Positions 52,050-61,430 are shown, counted from the first letter of the stretch. The stretch is 64,000 nt of DNA from Paenarthrobacter sp. GOM3 (GCF_018215265.2 NZ_CP136562.1:496001-560000); one strand, 5' to 3'. Notes: generated by a model not told the origin, from the letters alone. Program-made: numbers and translations.

Positions 52050-52433
52050 ATGAGTTTCCAGGATGATGCAGCAAGAACTCCTGCCGGTTCCGAGCCGGGG
52101 GAGCGAGTCACCGCGCCCCCTGGGCAGCGGGTGGTTCAGCCGCCGCCGGCAGGGCGGAGCCGTCCGACGCGCACCGCTGCCCTTTGGGTGGCGGTGGCAG
52201 TTGGACTGGTGGTCCTTGTGATGTTGATTGTCTTCTTTGTCCAGAACCAGGACATGATCACCGTCCGGTTCTTCGGGCTGGAAGGGACCCTGGCACTGGG
52301 CACCACGTTGTTCATCGCAGCGGTCGGTGGGGGCGTCCTTGTTGCCTTGGCGGGGGGAGCCAGGATCCTCCAGCTCAGGCTAAGCAACCACCGCCGCCAG
52401 AAAGCCATGACCGGGCCAGGAACGCCACAGTAG
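52050..52433 (+). CDS. LapA-domain (DUF1049) membrane protein
   Basis: Protein of 127 residues. A polar Pro/Arg-rich N-terminus of about 40 residues is followed by two membrane helices with the LapA signature between them (FFVQNQDMITVRFFGLEGTLALGTTLFIAAVGGGVLVALAGG), then a basic tail. LapA-domain proteins in other bacteria help lipopolysaccharide assembly; the actinobacterial members have no known role. A single gene ending at a strong terminator. Confidence 0.85.
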   Translation: MSFQDDAARTPAGSEPGERVTAPPGQRVVQPPPAGRSRPTRTAALWVAVAVGLVVLVMLIVFFVQNQDMITVRFFGLEGTLALGTTLFIAAVGGGVLVALAGGARILQLRLSNHRRQKAMTGPGTPQ

Positions 52434-52446
52434 CCTGGCCTTAAGT

Positions 52447-52482
52447 GCGGAAGGACCGGAGCAGTCGCTCCGGTCCTTCCGC
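52447..52482. terminator. Bidirectional terminator
   Basis: Perfect 16-bp stem GCGGAAGGACCGGAGC (52447-52462) with its complement (52467-52482), 4-nt loop, then AATTTAAT. It lies between the LapA gene and the converging DUF4193 gene. Confidence 0.9.
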
Positions 52483-52543
52483 AATTTAATCCCGACGGCG
52501 GCACTCCCTGACGACGTTCAGTCCGCCGGGGTGGTGGGTCGTC

Positions 52544-52843
52544 TTAGCCTTCGCAGTCAGTGCAGTAGGCGACGCCATCTTTTTCGCGGGCAATCTGCGA
52601 ACGGTGGCGGACCAGGAAACAAGAGTTGCATGTGAACTCATCGCTTGCCTGCGGGATGACCTGGATAACCAGTTCTTCAGCGACGATTTCGCCGCCGGGG
52701 CCGTTGGCATCGAGGCCATCGGTTTCGTCCAGTTCAAGCACGACACTCTTGGCCGTGGGAGCGCTGGCGGATTGGAGAGCCTGGAGGGACTGCTCCTGGT
52801 TCTCTTTTACATCGGTACGGAGTTCGTCGTAATCGGCTGCCAC
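52544..52843 (-). CDS. DUF4193 zinc-ribbon-like protein
   Basis: Protein of 99 residues of the actinobacterial DUF4193 family. The N-terminal MAADYDELRTDVKENQEQSLQALQS and the C-terminal EFTCNSCFLVRHRSQIAREKDGVAYCTDCEG are diagnostic. Cys72, Cys75, Cys94 and Cys97 form a probable zinc site; the acidic centre is otherwise low in structure. The family is conserved across Actinobacteria and usually single copy; its role is unknown. It starts at GTG 52843. Confidence 0.9.
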   Translation of the reverse strand: MAADYDELRTDVKENQEQSLQALQSASAPTAKSVVLELDETDGLDANGPGGEIVAEELVIQVIPQASDEFTCNSCFLVRHRSQIAREKDGVAYCTDCEG

Positions 52844-52950
52844 TTTTTAATGCCTCTTCGTGTTAGGGGGTTACCGGGTATGCAACGTACAGCATGCCAC
52901 GAAAATTCCATACCATACCCCAGTTCTACAGCTTGTGGCGAAAACCACGT

Positions 52951-52978
52951 GGGTGACGGCCCAAAAAAACCGTCACCC
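52951..52978 (-). terminator. Terminator of the GH3 operon
   Basis: 9-bp stem GGGTGACGG (52951-52959) with CCGTCACCC (52970-52978). On the minus strand the loop is T-rich. It lies just after the GH3 stop at 52998. Confidence 0.7.
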
Positions 52979-52997
52979 AGCGCTTTTCAACACCGCA

Positions 52998-55493
52998 TTA
53001 CCGGAGTTCGATCTCCATCGACTGGAAGTCGTCCATGGCGTGGCGACCAACCAGGATACGGAACATACCCCGCTCAAACTGCCATCCGCCGTCGTAATGT
53101 GCAAACGCTTTGGCGGGGATGCGTATTTCCACGCTCTCGGTTCCGTTCGCGGCGAGGTGCGTTCCGGCGTAGCCGGCCAGCCAGCGGACGGGACGTTCGA
53201 CGGCGGATTCGGCGCGGTCCAGGTAAACCTGCACCACTTCCCGGCCGGTACGGGTGCCGGTGTTCTTGACCGGCACGTGGACCACCACGTCGTTCCCTGC
53301 CTGCACTGCCTGCGGGGCGTGGGCTGCGCCGAGTTCGAACGTGGTGTAGCCCAGTCCATAACCGAACGGCAGGGCAGGAGTCGCGCCGCCCTCGGCTTCC
53401 TGCTTCAACCACGCACGGTATCCGATGTGGATTCCTTCGGAGTAGGCAACCTTGCCGTCCACGGGCGTGGTGTTGAGGACAGGGACATCCTCCAGCGCGG
53501 CCGGCCAAGTGGTGGGCAGGCGTCCGCCTGGCTCTTCGAGGCCCAAAAGAATGTCCGCGATGGCATTGCCGAACTCCTGGCCGCCGAACCAGGCCAGCAG
53601 GACCGCGTCAACCGTGTCGAGCCAAGGCATCAGTACAGGCGAGCCGGAGTTGACCACCACGACCGTCCGGGGATTGGCCGCCGCGACAGCCTCCACCAGC
53701 AGGTTCTGGTAGCCGGGGAGGTCAAGGTCCTTACGGTCGAAGCCCTCCGATTCGATGGCGGCGTTGGTGCCCACCACAACCACGGCGACGTCGGCAGCCC
53801 GAGCAGCGGCCACGGCCGCGTCGATCTCGGCCTGCGGTTCGGCGACCACCGTTTCTTCACCCAGCAGGATCGCCGTGAACGGAATGACCTGTTCCCCGGG
53901 CAGCTGGTATTCGGCCTCGATCCGGACACTCTGGCCGGGGCTGGTTTCTATGGCGTGGACGGTCTTGGGGGGATCGAAGAGCGCCGCGCCAAGGACTTCG
54001 GTATCGTCCTCAAGTTCGCCGTTGAAGACCTCCGTGCCGTCCAGGACGAAGCGGATCCGGCCAACGGTCCCGATACCAAGGTGGTGGATGCCTGCTGTTT
54101 CGGGTGTCCAGTCCGCTTCCATGCGAATGGAGGCAGCGCCGTCGGGAATTCCGACGCCAAACCAGATCAGGTGCGTGGCAAGGCGGTCTTCACCGGAAAT
54201 CTCCGTGCCGTCCTCCGCGAGGAAGGTCACCCGGATGCCGGGTACGCCGGACACAGGGTTCTGCAGGGATGTGCGGGGGAATGCCTGGATGCCCTCCGCT
54301 ACCTTGGCGCCGCGCGCGTAGGTGACCTTCACGTCGTCGGGCAGTGCCTTCCGCAGCCCCGCCAACGGCGACACGGTGTACTTGGGCATCACCGTGGCGC
54401 TGCCGCCGCCCTGGGTGCGGGCTTCGTCGGCGTTGTGGCCAATCACGGCCACGCTGCTGAGCGACTTGGCGTCCAGGGGCAGCAGGCCCTTGTTGCGGAC
54501 CAGTACCGCGCCGCGAACGGCGACTTCACGCGCGACGGCGGCACCGTCCAGTTGCGCGGGAAGCTCAGTGACCGCTGGCGTGAACCCTTCCAGAGAGCCC
54601 ACGCGGGCTGCCAGGCGCAGGATGCGGGTCACCTTCTCCAGGATGGCTTCCCGGCTGACCCGTCCATCATTGACGGCGGCCAGCAGCTTGGGTCCCCAAT
54701 GGCCCACCGGGCCCGGCATCTCCAGGTCCTGGTGGGCGTTGGCGGCGTCAATGGAGCGCACGCCGGTCCAATCGGAGACCACGACGCCGTCGAAGCCCCA
54801 CTCGGAGGACAACGGCGTTTCCAGCAGCTTGTTCTCGCTGGCAGTGGTGCCGTTGATGGAGTTGTAGGAGCTCATCACCAACCAGGCGCGGGCCTCGGTG
54901 ATAGCGTCTTCGAAGGCGGCGAGGTAGAGCTCGCGCAGTGGTCGCTCGTCCACCACGGAGTCCGCCGTGAAGCGCTCGGTTTCGGCCTCATTTGCCAGGT
55001 AGTGCTTGGGCGTCGCACCAACACCGATGGACTGGACGCCAGCGACGTACCCTGCGGCCATGGTTGCGGTGAGCCGGGGGTCCTCGCTCATGCACTCGAA
55101 GTGGCGGCCGCCCAGCGGGGAACGGTGCAGGTTGATGGTGGGGCCGAGGACGGCATGGACGCCCTTACGGCGGGCTTCCTGGCCCAGGACCTGGCCGTAA
55201 CGGCGGGCGGTTTCGACGCTCCACGTCGCAGACAAGGCGGACGACGACGGGAGGGAAACGGAGTCGTGGCGCTCATCGAAGTCCTCGCCGCGGACGCCGG
55301 CCGGGCCGTCGGACATCACGACGCGTGACAGGCCGATCTCCGGGATGGCGTGCGTGGACCAGACGTCCGCACCTGTGAGCAGTTGTACCTGCTGTTCGAG
55401 GGAAAGGCTCCGGGCGAGTTCGCGGATCTTCGCTTCTGCGTCGTGCCTTCCTGCAGCGGGGGCGGTGACGGCGGCCGACAGGGTGGGGTTCAT
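52998..55493 (-). CDS. Glycoside hydrolase family 3 beta-glycosidase
   Basis: Cytoplasmic-type enzyme of 831 residues (no signal peptide) that removes terminal beta-linked sugars from oligosaccharides. The GH3 N-domain shows KHYLANEAETER, and the nucleophile Asp241 in GVVVSDWTG. The central part (about 400-540) resembles a PA14 insert. The second domain contains the probable acid/base Glu in ESEGFDRKDLDLPG, and a fibronectin-like C-terminal domain ends the protein. It follows the MFS gene with adjoining stop and start codons (TAAATG). Transport plus cytoplasmic hydrolysis suggests use of a beta-glucoside or xyloside, which is inference. Confidence 0.92.
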   Translation of the reverse strand: MNPTLSAAVTAPAAGRHDAEAKIRELARSLSLEQQVQLLTGADVWSTHAIPEIGLSRVVMSDGPAGVRGEDFDERHDSVSLPSSSALSATWSVETARRYGQVLGQEARRKGVHAVLGPTINLHRSPLGGRHFECMSEDPRLTATMAAGYVAGVQSIGVGATPKHYLANEAETERFTADSVVDERPLRELYLAAFEDAITEARAWLVMSSYNSINGTTASENKLLETPLSSEWGFDGVVVSDWTGVRSIDAANAHQDLEMPGPVGHWGPKLLAAVNDGRVSREAILEKVTRILRLAARVGSLEGFTPAVTELPAQLDGAAVAREVAVRGAVLVRNKGLLPLDAKSLSSVAVIGHNADEARTQGGGSATVMPKYTVSPLAGLRKALPDDVKVTYARGAKVAEGIQAFPRTSLQNPVSGVPGIRVTFLAEDGTEISGEDRLATHLIWFGVGIPDGAASIRMEADWTPETAGIHHLGIGTVGRIRFVLDGTEVFNGELEDDTEVLGAALFDPPKTVHAIETSPGQSVRIEAEYQLPGEQVIPFTAILLGEETVVAEPQAEIDAAVAAARAADVAVVVVGTNAAIESEGFDRKDLDLPGYQNLLVEAVAAANPRTVVVVNSGSPVLMPWLDTVDAVLLAWFGGQEFGNAIADILLGLEEPGGRLPTTWPAALEDVPVLNTTPVDGKVAYSEGIHIGYRAWLKQEAEGGATPALPFGYGLGYTTFELGAAHAPQAVQAGNDVVVHVPVKNTGTRTGREVVQVYLDRAESAVERPVRWLAGYAGTHLAANGTESVEIRIPAKAFAHYDGGWQFERGMFRILVGRHAMDDFQSMEIELR

Positions 55494-56765
55494 TTACTTG
55501 ACTCCTTTGATGCGGGTGACGAGAAGTGCTCCGATGATGCCAACGAGGGCGCCACCGAGGAACAGCGCGGGATAGCCACCAAGCGCGATGACAGGAAATG
55601 CGACGGCGGGGACCAAGGACTGTGGGAGGGCCTGGGCGATGTTGAAGACACCGAAGGTCTTGGCGTTCTCGGATTGGTCCTTGGGCAACAAGTCCGTGAT
55701 GAGGGCCACGTCAACCGCGCTGAAGACCCCCAAGCCCAAACCGAGAATGCCCTGCCCAACCAGGACCTGGCCGGCGCCGGTGCTGGAGGCGATAACAATG
55801 AGGCCAGCCATCATGATCAGCGCGGACATGATCACCATGGCCTTCCGCTTGCCGATGCGGTCGCTGATCCAGCCGCCGGCGAAGCTGGTGATGACGGTGC
55901 CGGCTGAACTCACAAGCGTCGCTTGGAACACCAGGCTGGTGACTTGGCTTTCCGCGATGTGCAGGTGATCCGTGAAGAAGTACGGCAAGTACAACAGGCC
56001 CGCGCAGTAACCTACATAGACCATGAAGTTGGTCAGCCAGGCCCAGCCCAGTCCGGGGTAAGTTTTGGGGTTGAAGTAGAACGAGCCGAGGATCTCCTTG
56101 AAGTTCAGCGGAGCCGGCTTCTCCGTCAGGACGCGGTCATTGAACGTGAAGGCGAAAGCGATTGCCACGGCCGTGCCCACGATTCCCGGGACGACGGCCA
56201 TCTGCAGGGCGTTGTCGAACATCTGGGCAAAGAAGGCTGCGGCCACGAGGCCGATGGGAAGCGTCATGCCGATGAGCCCGGAGAGGCGCCCGCGCTCGGC
56301 GGGGCCAGCCTGGTCGGGAAGTGTGGCTACGAGGGCTGCCAGCGCGGCGTTAAAGCCCAGCTGTGCTACAACCCAGGCAACCAGGACGGTGCCCACTTCC
56401 GCGGCCGAACCCAGCAAGAACAGTGCCGCAAGGCCAACCAGGGAACCGCCGACGATCCAAGGCTTTCGCATGCCGAAGCGGGAAGTTGTCCGATCGCTGA
56501 GGCGCCCGAAGAACGGGTTCGCCAGGAGGGCCACGGCCGCTCCGACTCCTGCCACAAGGCTGAGGGCGCCGGCCCTGGTGTCCGGCGTGGTGATTTCTGA
56601 AACCTTGATGGCGAGGACCACCAGGGCTGGGGCGAGGACGGCCATCCAGAGGCCGGCGCTCGCGATCGGCATGCCGATGACGTAGGCGCGCGAAGCTGCT
56701 CGGGGTGCTTCTGGGGCTGGGTTGGTGCTGGCGGCCGGAGCCTGCTGGGTGATATCGAGGGCCAC
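55494..56765 (-). CDS. MFS transporter, probable oligosaccharide permease
   Basis: Twelve-helix permease of 423 residues. GVGAAVALLANPFFGRLSDRTTSRFGMRKPWIVGG gives the MFS loop 2-3 motif in the form seen in sucrose- and glycoside-cation symporter relatives. The frame opens at 57038 inside the divergent gene, but AGGAGG lies 4 nt before GTG 56765, giving MALDITQQAP as N-terminus. It is the first gene of the GH3 operon and probably imports the GH3 substrate. A palindromic operator and a TetR gene lie upstream. Confidence 0.85.
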   Translation of the reverse strand: MALDITQQAPAASTNPAPEAPRAASRAYVIGMPIASAGLWMAVLAPALVVLAIKVSEITTPDTRAGALSLVAGVGAAVALLANPFFGRLSDRTTSRFGMRKPWIVGGSLVGLAALFLLGSAAEVGTVLVAWVVAQLGFNAALAALVATLPDQAGPAERGRLSGLIGMTLPIGLVAAAFFAQMFDNALQMAVVPGIVGTAVAIAFAFTFNDRVLTEKPAPLNFKEILGSFYFNPKTYPGLGWAWLTNFMVYVGYCAGLLYLPYFFTDHLHIAESQVTSLVFQATLVSSAGTVITSFAGGWISDRIGKRKAMVIMSALIMMAGLIVIASSTGAGQVLVGQGILGLGLGVFSAVDVALITDLLPKDQSENAKTFGVFNIAQALPQSLVPAVAFPVIALGGYPALFLGGALVGIIGALLVTRIKGVK

Positions 56766-56823
56766 ATTGCCTCCTGTAAACGGCGACCCACCGTTGGGTC
56801 TCTGGAGAAGACTGTAGCGATAA

Positions 56824-56844
56824 AAATCTAGTGTGACTAGGTTT
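56824..56844. promoter_or_regulatory. Palindromic operator between MFS-GH3 and tetR
   Basis: CTAGT-GTG-ACTAG (56828-56840) is a perfect 5+3+5 inverted repeat that extends to 9-bp arms (AAAT.../...GTTT) with one mismatch. It lies between the divergent MFS and tetR genes, as expected for a TetR dimer site controlling both. Confidence 0.6.
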
Positions 56845-56876
56845 TCATGGAAATGACGGTGAAATAGACTGACGCA

Positions 56877-57476
56877 ATGCCTACTTCGAGGGCCCGCGGC
56901 CAGTACGCCAAGGGAGCGGAACGCCGCGAACAGATCATCCAGACAGCAACAGACGTCTTCGCGACGGAAGGCTTTGAAGGCACGGCACTCAAGCGCGTGG
57001 CCGAGCTGGTGGGAGTGAAGGAAGCCACCCTGTTCCACTACTTCAAGGGGAAACAGGAGCTCCTCACGGCCGTCCTGGCCGAACGCGACCGTCGGTCCCT
57101 TGCCGGCAGCGGACAGGAAGACGTTGGTTTGGGCCTCATGGCCACCATCGCAGAGCGCAACCGCCGGGAGCCGGGCCTGACGACGCTCTACGCAGTTGCC
57201 TCAGCCACCGCCAACCACCCGGAACACCACTCGCATGGCTACTTCAAAGAGCGCTACGAGACCGTGGTGCGGGATATCGCAGCTGACATTGAGCGGCGTC
57301 AGGCTTCAGGGGACGTCCGTGCCGACGTTGACCCGGTGACGTTGGCCAGGCTGACAGTTGCCGCCTTTGACGGCCTGCAGCTCCAGTGGCTCTACGACAA
57401 GGATGTCGATATGGCCGAAGGCCTGCGGCAGCTCATCGATGTGCTGCTGCTGCCCCCTCACGCACCCACTGAATAA
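56877..57476 (+). CDS. TetR-family regulator of the GH3 operon
   Basis: Regulator of 199 residues. The N-terminal helix-turn-helix is clear (EQIIQTATDVFATEGFEGTALKRVAELVGVKEATLFHYFKGKQEL), followed by a ligand domain with NHPEHHSHGYFKERYETVV. No Shine-Dalgarno is present; TAGACT at 56865-56870 is six bases from the ATG, so the mRNA is probably leaderless. Divergence from the MFS-GH3 operon and the palindrome between them suggest local control by a glycan-derived or glycoside ligand. A terminator hairpin follows. Confidence 0.87.
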   Translation: MPTSRARGQYAKGAERREQIIQTATDVFATEGFEGTALKRVAELVGVKEATLFHYFKGKQELLTAVLAERDRRSLAGSGQEDVGLGLMATIAERNRREPGLTTLYAVASATANHPEHHSHGYFKERYETVVRDIAADIERRQASGDVRADVDPVTLARLTVAAFDGLQLQWLYDKDVDMAEGLRQLIDVLLLPPHAPTE

Positions 57477-57481
57477 ACAGA

Positions 57482-57513
57482 TAACGCCGTTCTGAAGGCT
57501 CAGAACGGCGTTA
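57482..57513. terminator. Bidirectional terminator
   Basis: Perfect 14-bp stem TAACGCCGTTCTGA (57482-57495) with TCAGAACGGCGTTA (57500-57513), 4-nt loop, between tetR and the converging lysC. Confidence 0.85.
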
Positions 57514-57550
57514 GCTGTTACTCAGGTGGGCTCGTCGCCCCACGGGCCTC

Positions 57551-58897
57551 CTAGCGGCCGGTGCCGCCGTAAACGGTAGCCTCGGCGTCGCCGTCGAGCT
57601 CGAACGCATTGTGGATGGCGCGAACGGCGTCATCCAGTGCGTCGGCGCTGGTGACGACGGAGATACGGATCTCCGAGGTGGAGATCATGTCGATGTTGAT
57701 TCCGGCATCGGAGAGGGCCTTGAAGAACGTGGCCGAGACGCCCGGGTGCGAACGCATGCCCGCGCCGATCAGGGAAAGCTTGCCGACGTGCTCGTTGTAT
57801 TCGATGCTCTCGAAGCCGATCTGGCCCTCAGCGGCGCGCAGGGCGGCCAAGGCGTCCGCGCCTTCGACGATGGGGAGCGTAAACGAGATGTCCGTGCGGC
57901 CGGTGCCGTGCGTCGAGACGTTCTGGACGATCATGTCGATGTTCGAGTGCGCATCGGCGATCACCTGGAAGATCGCAGCAGCCTTGCCGGGGATATCCGG
58001 GACGCCTACGACGGTGACCTTGGCTTCGGACCGGTCGTGTGCAACGCCGGAGATGATTGGCTGCTCCAAGGCAACTCCCTCTTGAATCGTGAACTTTTCT
58101 TCGGCTCCCGGGATGACCCAAGTGCCCTCGTTCTGGCTGAATGACGAACGGACGTGCAGCGGCACACCGAAACGGCGGGCATACTCCACGCAACGGAGGT
58201 GGAGGATCTTGGCGCCGGAAGCAGCCAACTCCAGCATTTCTTCACTGGAAATACGGTCGATCTTCTGGGCGCTGGTCACTACGCGGGGGTCGGCGGTGTA
58301 AATGCCGTCCACGTCCGTGTAGATCTCGCAAACGTCTGCTTCCAACGCTGCGGCCAAAGCGACGGCCGTAGTGTCCGAGCCGCCGCGGCCCAACGTGGTG
58401 ATCTCATGGGTGGCGCGGCTCATGCCCTGAAAACCGGCCACGATGGCGATGTGCCCTTTGTCCAGCGCCGTGCGGATGCGGTGCGGGTCGACGTCGATAA
58501 TCCGCGCCTTGCCGTGGATGCCGTCCGTAATCATGCCGGCCTGAGAGCCCGTGAACGACTGCGCCGAAGCACCGAACTTGTTGATGGCCATCGCCAGGAG
58601 GGCCATGGAAATTCGCTCGCCCGCGGACAACAGCATGTCCATTTCACGGGCAGGAGCCGAGTCCGTGACCTGGCTGGCAAGGTCCAGGAGTTCATCGGTG
58701 GTGTCTCCCATTGCGGAAACAACCACCACAACCTCGTTGCCGGCCTTCTGCGCATCCACGACGCGCTGTGCGACCCGCTTGATGCCATCAGCATCGGCAA
58801 CCGAGGAACCGCCGAACTTCTGAACGATCAGCTGCTTGGTAATGGCAGCCTCGTTGGAGAGCTCGTCGATCGTCACTTCGGTAGTGGGCATAGTCAT
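57551..58897 (-). CDS. lysC: Aspartate kinase
   Basis: Aspartokinase of 448 residues, first enzyme of the lysine/threonine/methionine pathway. [20 protein letters not shown] is the kinase signature, [17 protein letters not shown] the aspartate/ATP region, and two ACT domains follow ([20 protein letters not shown] and [21 protein letters not shown]) for feedback control. The N-terminus is about 20 residues longer than in most actinobacterial homologues; the start may lie within it. The gene lies downstream of recR, as in related genomes, but here some 4.6 kb of other genes separate them. No asd gene is seen after it. Confidence 0.95.
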   Translation of the reverse strand: MTMPTTEVTIDELSNEAAITKQLIVQKFGGSSVADADGIKRVAQRVVDAQKAGNEVVVVVSAMGDTTDELLDLASQVTDSAPAREMDMLLSAGERISMALLAMAINKFGASAQSFTGSQAGMITDGIHGKARIIDVDPHRIRTALDKGHIAIVAGFQGMSRATHEITTLGRGGSDTTAVALAAALEADVCEIYTDVDGIYTADPRVVTSAQKIDRISSEEMLELAASGAKILHLRCVEYARRFGVPLHVRSSFSQNEGTWVIPGAEEKFTIQEGVALEQPIISGVAHDRSEAKVTVVGVPDIPGKAAAIFQVIADAHSNIDMIVQNVSTHGTGRTDISFTLPIVEGADALAALRAAEGQIGFESIEYNEHVGKLSLIGAGMRSHPGVSATFFKALSDAGINIDMISTSEIRISVVTSADALDDAVRAIHNAFELDGDAEATVYGGTGR

Positions 58898-59072
58898 GCG
58901 CGCACCCTCACTGCATCAATAGGGTTCGAACGCGGCGTACACCAATTCGGGCACGCCTGCGTAGCTTATTTGCCCAGTTTATCGCCGGGAACAGTGCTGG
59001 CAGGAATTGTGACCACATGGCGGCCAGGGCCTGCGGGAATAGCCGCATCCCTGGGAGCGTCGAGTCGCGGTT

Positions 59073-59524
59073 CTACTTGGTGGTGGGAGTTGGGCTGGCG
59101 CTGGCATCCTGTCTGTCCAGCTCTTCGTACATCGCGCCGAGGTCTCCTGCGATGCAGACGGTGTCTATTTCGAGGCCGGAGCCTTTGGTGTTTGCGTAGT
59201 AGGACATGAGTTGTCCGCCGTTCTGATCGGCGTAGAGGCGGATGAGGCCCGGGTCTTTGGAATTGGTTTCGGTGCGGGTGGTGAAACCTTTGGATTCCCA
59301 GAACGTTTTGACGGCGTTGACGGAGGCTTCAAGGTCGACGGGGTCGGGGGTTTGGCTCAGGACGATGTAGTTCACTCCGTCTTGCCCGTCGGGTGTTGTG
59401 CGTTTGGGCCGGTCATCGGTTTCTCCGTGGTGGTGGCCGTGCAGGCGCTCAGCGCAATAGCAGCAAGGAACACGGCGGCAAGAATACTGCGGGCCTTTAG
59501 ACGGCCTTTGGGTTCATCGCGCAT
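59073..59524 (-). pseudogene. Degenerate copy of a lipoprotein gene
   Basis: ATG 59524, with AAGG ahead, starts a 50-residue frame having a signal peptide and lipobox (AIALSAC) and then ATTTEKPMTGPN, like the start of the neighbouring lipoprotein. It stops at 59372. The stop overlaps a GTG (59375) opening a second frame of 100 residues (MNYIVLSQTPDPVDLEASV...) that is almost identical to the C-terminal half of the lipoprotein at 59565-60170. About 55 middle residues are missing and the frame is shifted. It looks like a tandem duplicate that suffered a deletion; coupled translation through GTGA cannot be excluded. Confidence 0.7.
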
Positions 59525-59564
59525 GTGCTTCACCTTTTCTGCAACGTCTTCTACCTAGGGAGTT

Positions 59565-60170
59565 CTATTTGCCAGTAGCGGAGGGGCTTGGCTTGGAAGG
59601 GAGACCGAAGTCTTCGGGATAGAGCTCTTTGTAAATCGCGGTTTGGTCTCCGGCGATGCAGACAGTGTCCATTTCCAGGCCGGAGCCTTTGATGTTTGCG
59701 TAGTAGGACATGAGTTGTCCGCCGTTTTGATCGGCGTAGAGGCGGATGAGTCCCGGGTCCCGTGGGTTGGTTTCGGTGCGGGTGGTGAAGCCTTTGGATT
59801 CCCAGAAAGTTTTGACGGCATTGACCGAGGCTTCAAGGTCGACGAGGTCGGGGGTTTGGCTCAGGACGATGTAGTTTACGCCGTCTTCCCCGCCGGGTGT
59901 GCTGCATGGGCCATTTCGGAGGCCCTCGTCGACCCATTTTTGTGTTCCGATGGCTTGTTGGGTTTCGGTTTTGAAGGCGTGGAGATCCGCGAGGGCTTGT
60001 TTGAGTTCTTCTGCTTGGGCTTTGACGGTGGCAGGGTCGCTCGGGTTGTTTGGGCCGGTCATCGGTTTCTCCGGGGTGGTGGGGGTGCAGGCGCTCAGCG
60101 CCAAGAGCATGCTTAGCAGGCCGGTAAGGACATAGCGGGTCCTGAGACGGGCCTTGGGTTCATAGGACAT
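59565..60170 (-). CDS. Hypothetical lipoprotein of T7SS/toxin-type locus
   Basis: Exported lipoprotein of 201 residues. After MSYEPKARLRTRYVLTGLLSMLLALSAC (lipobox ALSAC) comes a helical segment (ATVKAQAEELKQALADLHAFKTETQQ), one Cys in GPCSTPGGEDG, and a domain with NYIVLSQTPD, AVKTFWESKGFTTRTETN and DTVCIAGD. No family is recognised. A truncated duplicate follows at 59073-59524. It sits downstream of the remnant of a putative secreted toxin; in related actinobacteria such lipoproteins occur in these clusters and may be immunity-like, which is inference. The reading frame is open upstream, but ATG 60170 gives the signal peptide. Confidence 0.7.
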   Translation of the reverse strand: MSYEPKARLRTRYVLTGLLSMLLALSACTPTTPEKPMTGPNNPSDPATVKAQAEELKQALADLHAFKTETQQAIGTQKWVDEGLRNGPCSTPGGEDGVNYIVLSQTPDLVDLEASVNAVKTFWESKGFTTRTETNPRDPGLIRLYADQNGGQLMSYYANIKGSGLEMDTVCIAGDQTAIYKELYPEDFGLPSKPSPSATGK

Positions 60171-60726
60171 GAGGTTCACTCTTTCGGACTTGTTCCGGAC
60201 ACGTCCGAGTTCACTATTGAGGATGTTTGTGGAAGTGCGGGATTGGGACACGAAATCGCGCAGCTTTCCCGGGTCCGCCGCGCTTGTTCCGCCTCCCGAT
60301 CCACCGGCGAACCTTGCCCGGTCCCTTGTGGAGAATGCTGCTGAAATCGTCGGTGCGGGCAACGGCCACTCCGCGGGCATTGGATCCCCCAACGGGTTCA
60401 GGAAAGATTGGAAGTTCTGTTCACGGATGTCGGCGCGTTGCTGCCAGTCGGCGAGGTTCTTCAGCCGCGACTTCTCCCGCGCGGCCCGTAGTTTCGCTTC
60501 CTGGACGTCCTCTGCCAACGCGGCGAGAACACTGGCAAGGCGGACGGTCATCAGCCCTGACGGCACAGGCCTGGACGAATAAGCGGGCGTAGCCCCCTTT
60601 GAAATCCTCCATGACACGATCTATGGCTCCTGACAGGAACGCGCCCTCCGAGCGTAGAGCCTCATCCGCGGAATCGGCAGCACTGATTAGAGCATCGGCC
60701 GCGCCGTCATCGAAAGCAATCCCCAA
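60171..60726 (-). pseudogene. Remnant N-terminal domain of a putative type VII-secreted polymorphic toxin
   Basis: TTG 60726, with GGGGGA ahead, opens MGIAFDDGAADALISAADSADEALRSEGAFLSGAIDRVMEDFKGGYARLF, a helical WXG100/LXG-like N-terminus. Near 60545-60550 the frame breaks: the coiled-coil continuation (VRLASVLAALAEDVQEAKLRAAREKSRLKNLADWQQR) is in another frame. It then runs through PPTISAAFS-like APTISAAFSTRDRARF and LRDFVSQSRTSTNILNSELGRVRN before merging in frame into the lipoprotein gene. The remaining central and toxin regions are absent. It therefore looks like a decayed gene carrying a frameshift and a 3' deletion. Confidence 0.6.
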
Positions 60727-60823
60727 AACCGAATCCCCCGAACGAATGGTTTATCCATCGAATAGCATAACAGCTCGAATGGCCTTTATTGACGCGTTCG
60801 CCGGGGTGAGAGGGTCCGGGATC

Positions 60824-61342
60824 TCACCAACCCGCAGTGCCGGGTTCCCCTTTAAACGGCCCCACAATGCGCCGCGTGATCCAACCCCCATAGAAGCCGC
60901 CTGCCTGCGCCTCCACTTGTTCGCCGTCGATTTCGCATGACTCCATGCGGCCCGGGTACAAGGCGACACGTGTTCTGAGAGCCTCGAAACCCTGGGTGGG
61001 TTCCGGGTAGGTCCACCCACCGCGGGAAGCAACCACGCCGTCTGACGCGACGTCGAAGTAGGCCGCCAACCCCTTGAACTCGCAGAAAGTTCCGCCTTCC
61101 ACCGGGACCAATACTCCGGTGGGGAACGCCTCGAAGGGCAGGTAGTAGACCGGCGGGTGACTCGTTTCCAGGACCCTGACTGAATCCACCGTGTCGGCAA
61201 TGACACGGCCGCCAAGCCGGACCACAATCCTTTCCGAACGGTGCTCCACCACCGGAGGCCGGGGATAGTCCCATACCGACTCCTCCCCGCCCTGCGGGGT
61301 AATGCGCTGTGGTCTCTTGGGGAGTCGGGGGAGTGGGGTCAT
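60824..61342 (-). CDS. DUF427 domain protein
   Basis: Protein of 172 residues. ESVWDYPRPPVVEHRSERIVVRLGGRVIADTVDSVRVLETSHPPVYYLPFEAF is the DUF427 signature, followed by FCEFKGLAAYFDV, WTYPEPTQGFEALRTRVALYPGRME and VEAQAGGFYGGWIT. The family forms a small beta barrel and has no known reaction. It is a single gene in the stretch between recR and lysC. Confidence 0.9.
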   Translation of the reverse strand: MTPLPRLPKRPQRITPQGGEESVWDYPRPPVVEHRSERIVVRLGGRVIADTVDSVRVLETSHPPVYYLPFEAFPTGVLVPVEGGTFCEFKGLAAYFDVASDGVVASRGGWTYPEPTQGFEALRTRVALYPGRMESCEIDGEQVEAQAGGFYGGWITRRIVGPFKGEPGTAGW

Positions 61343-61430
61343 GGCCTATGGTCCCACCTTCTTCTGGGAAACCCCTGTTGATGCATGCGGCCCAGGCGTA
61401 CCATCCACGACATGAGGACTGCGTGGTGCC

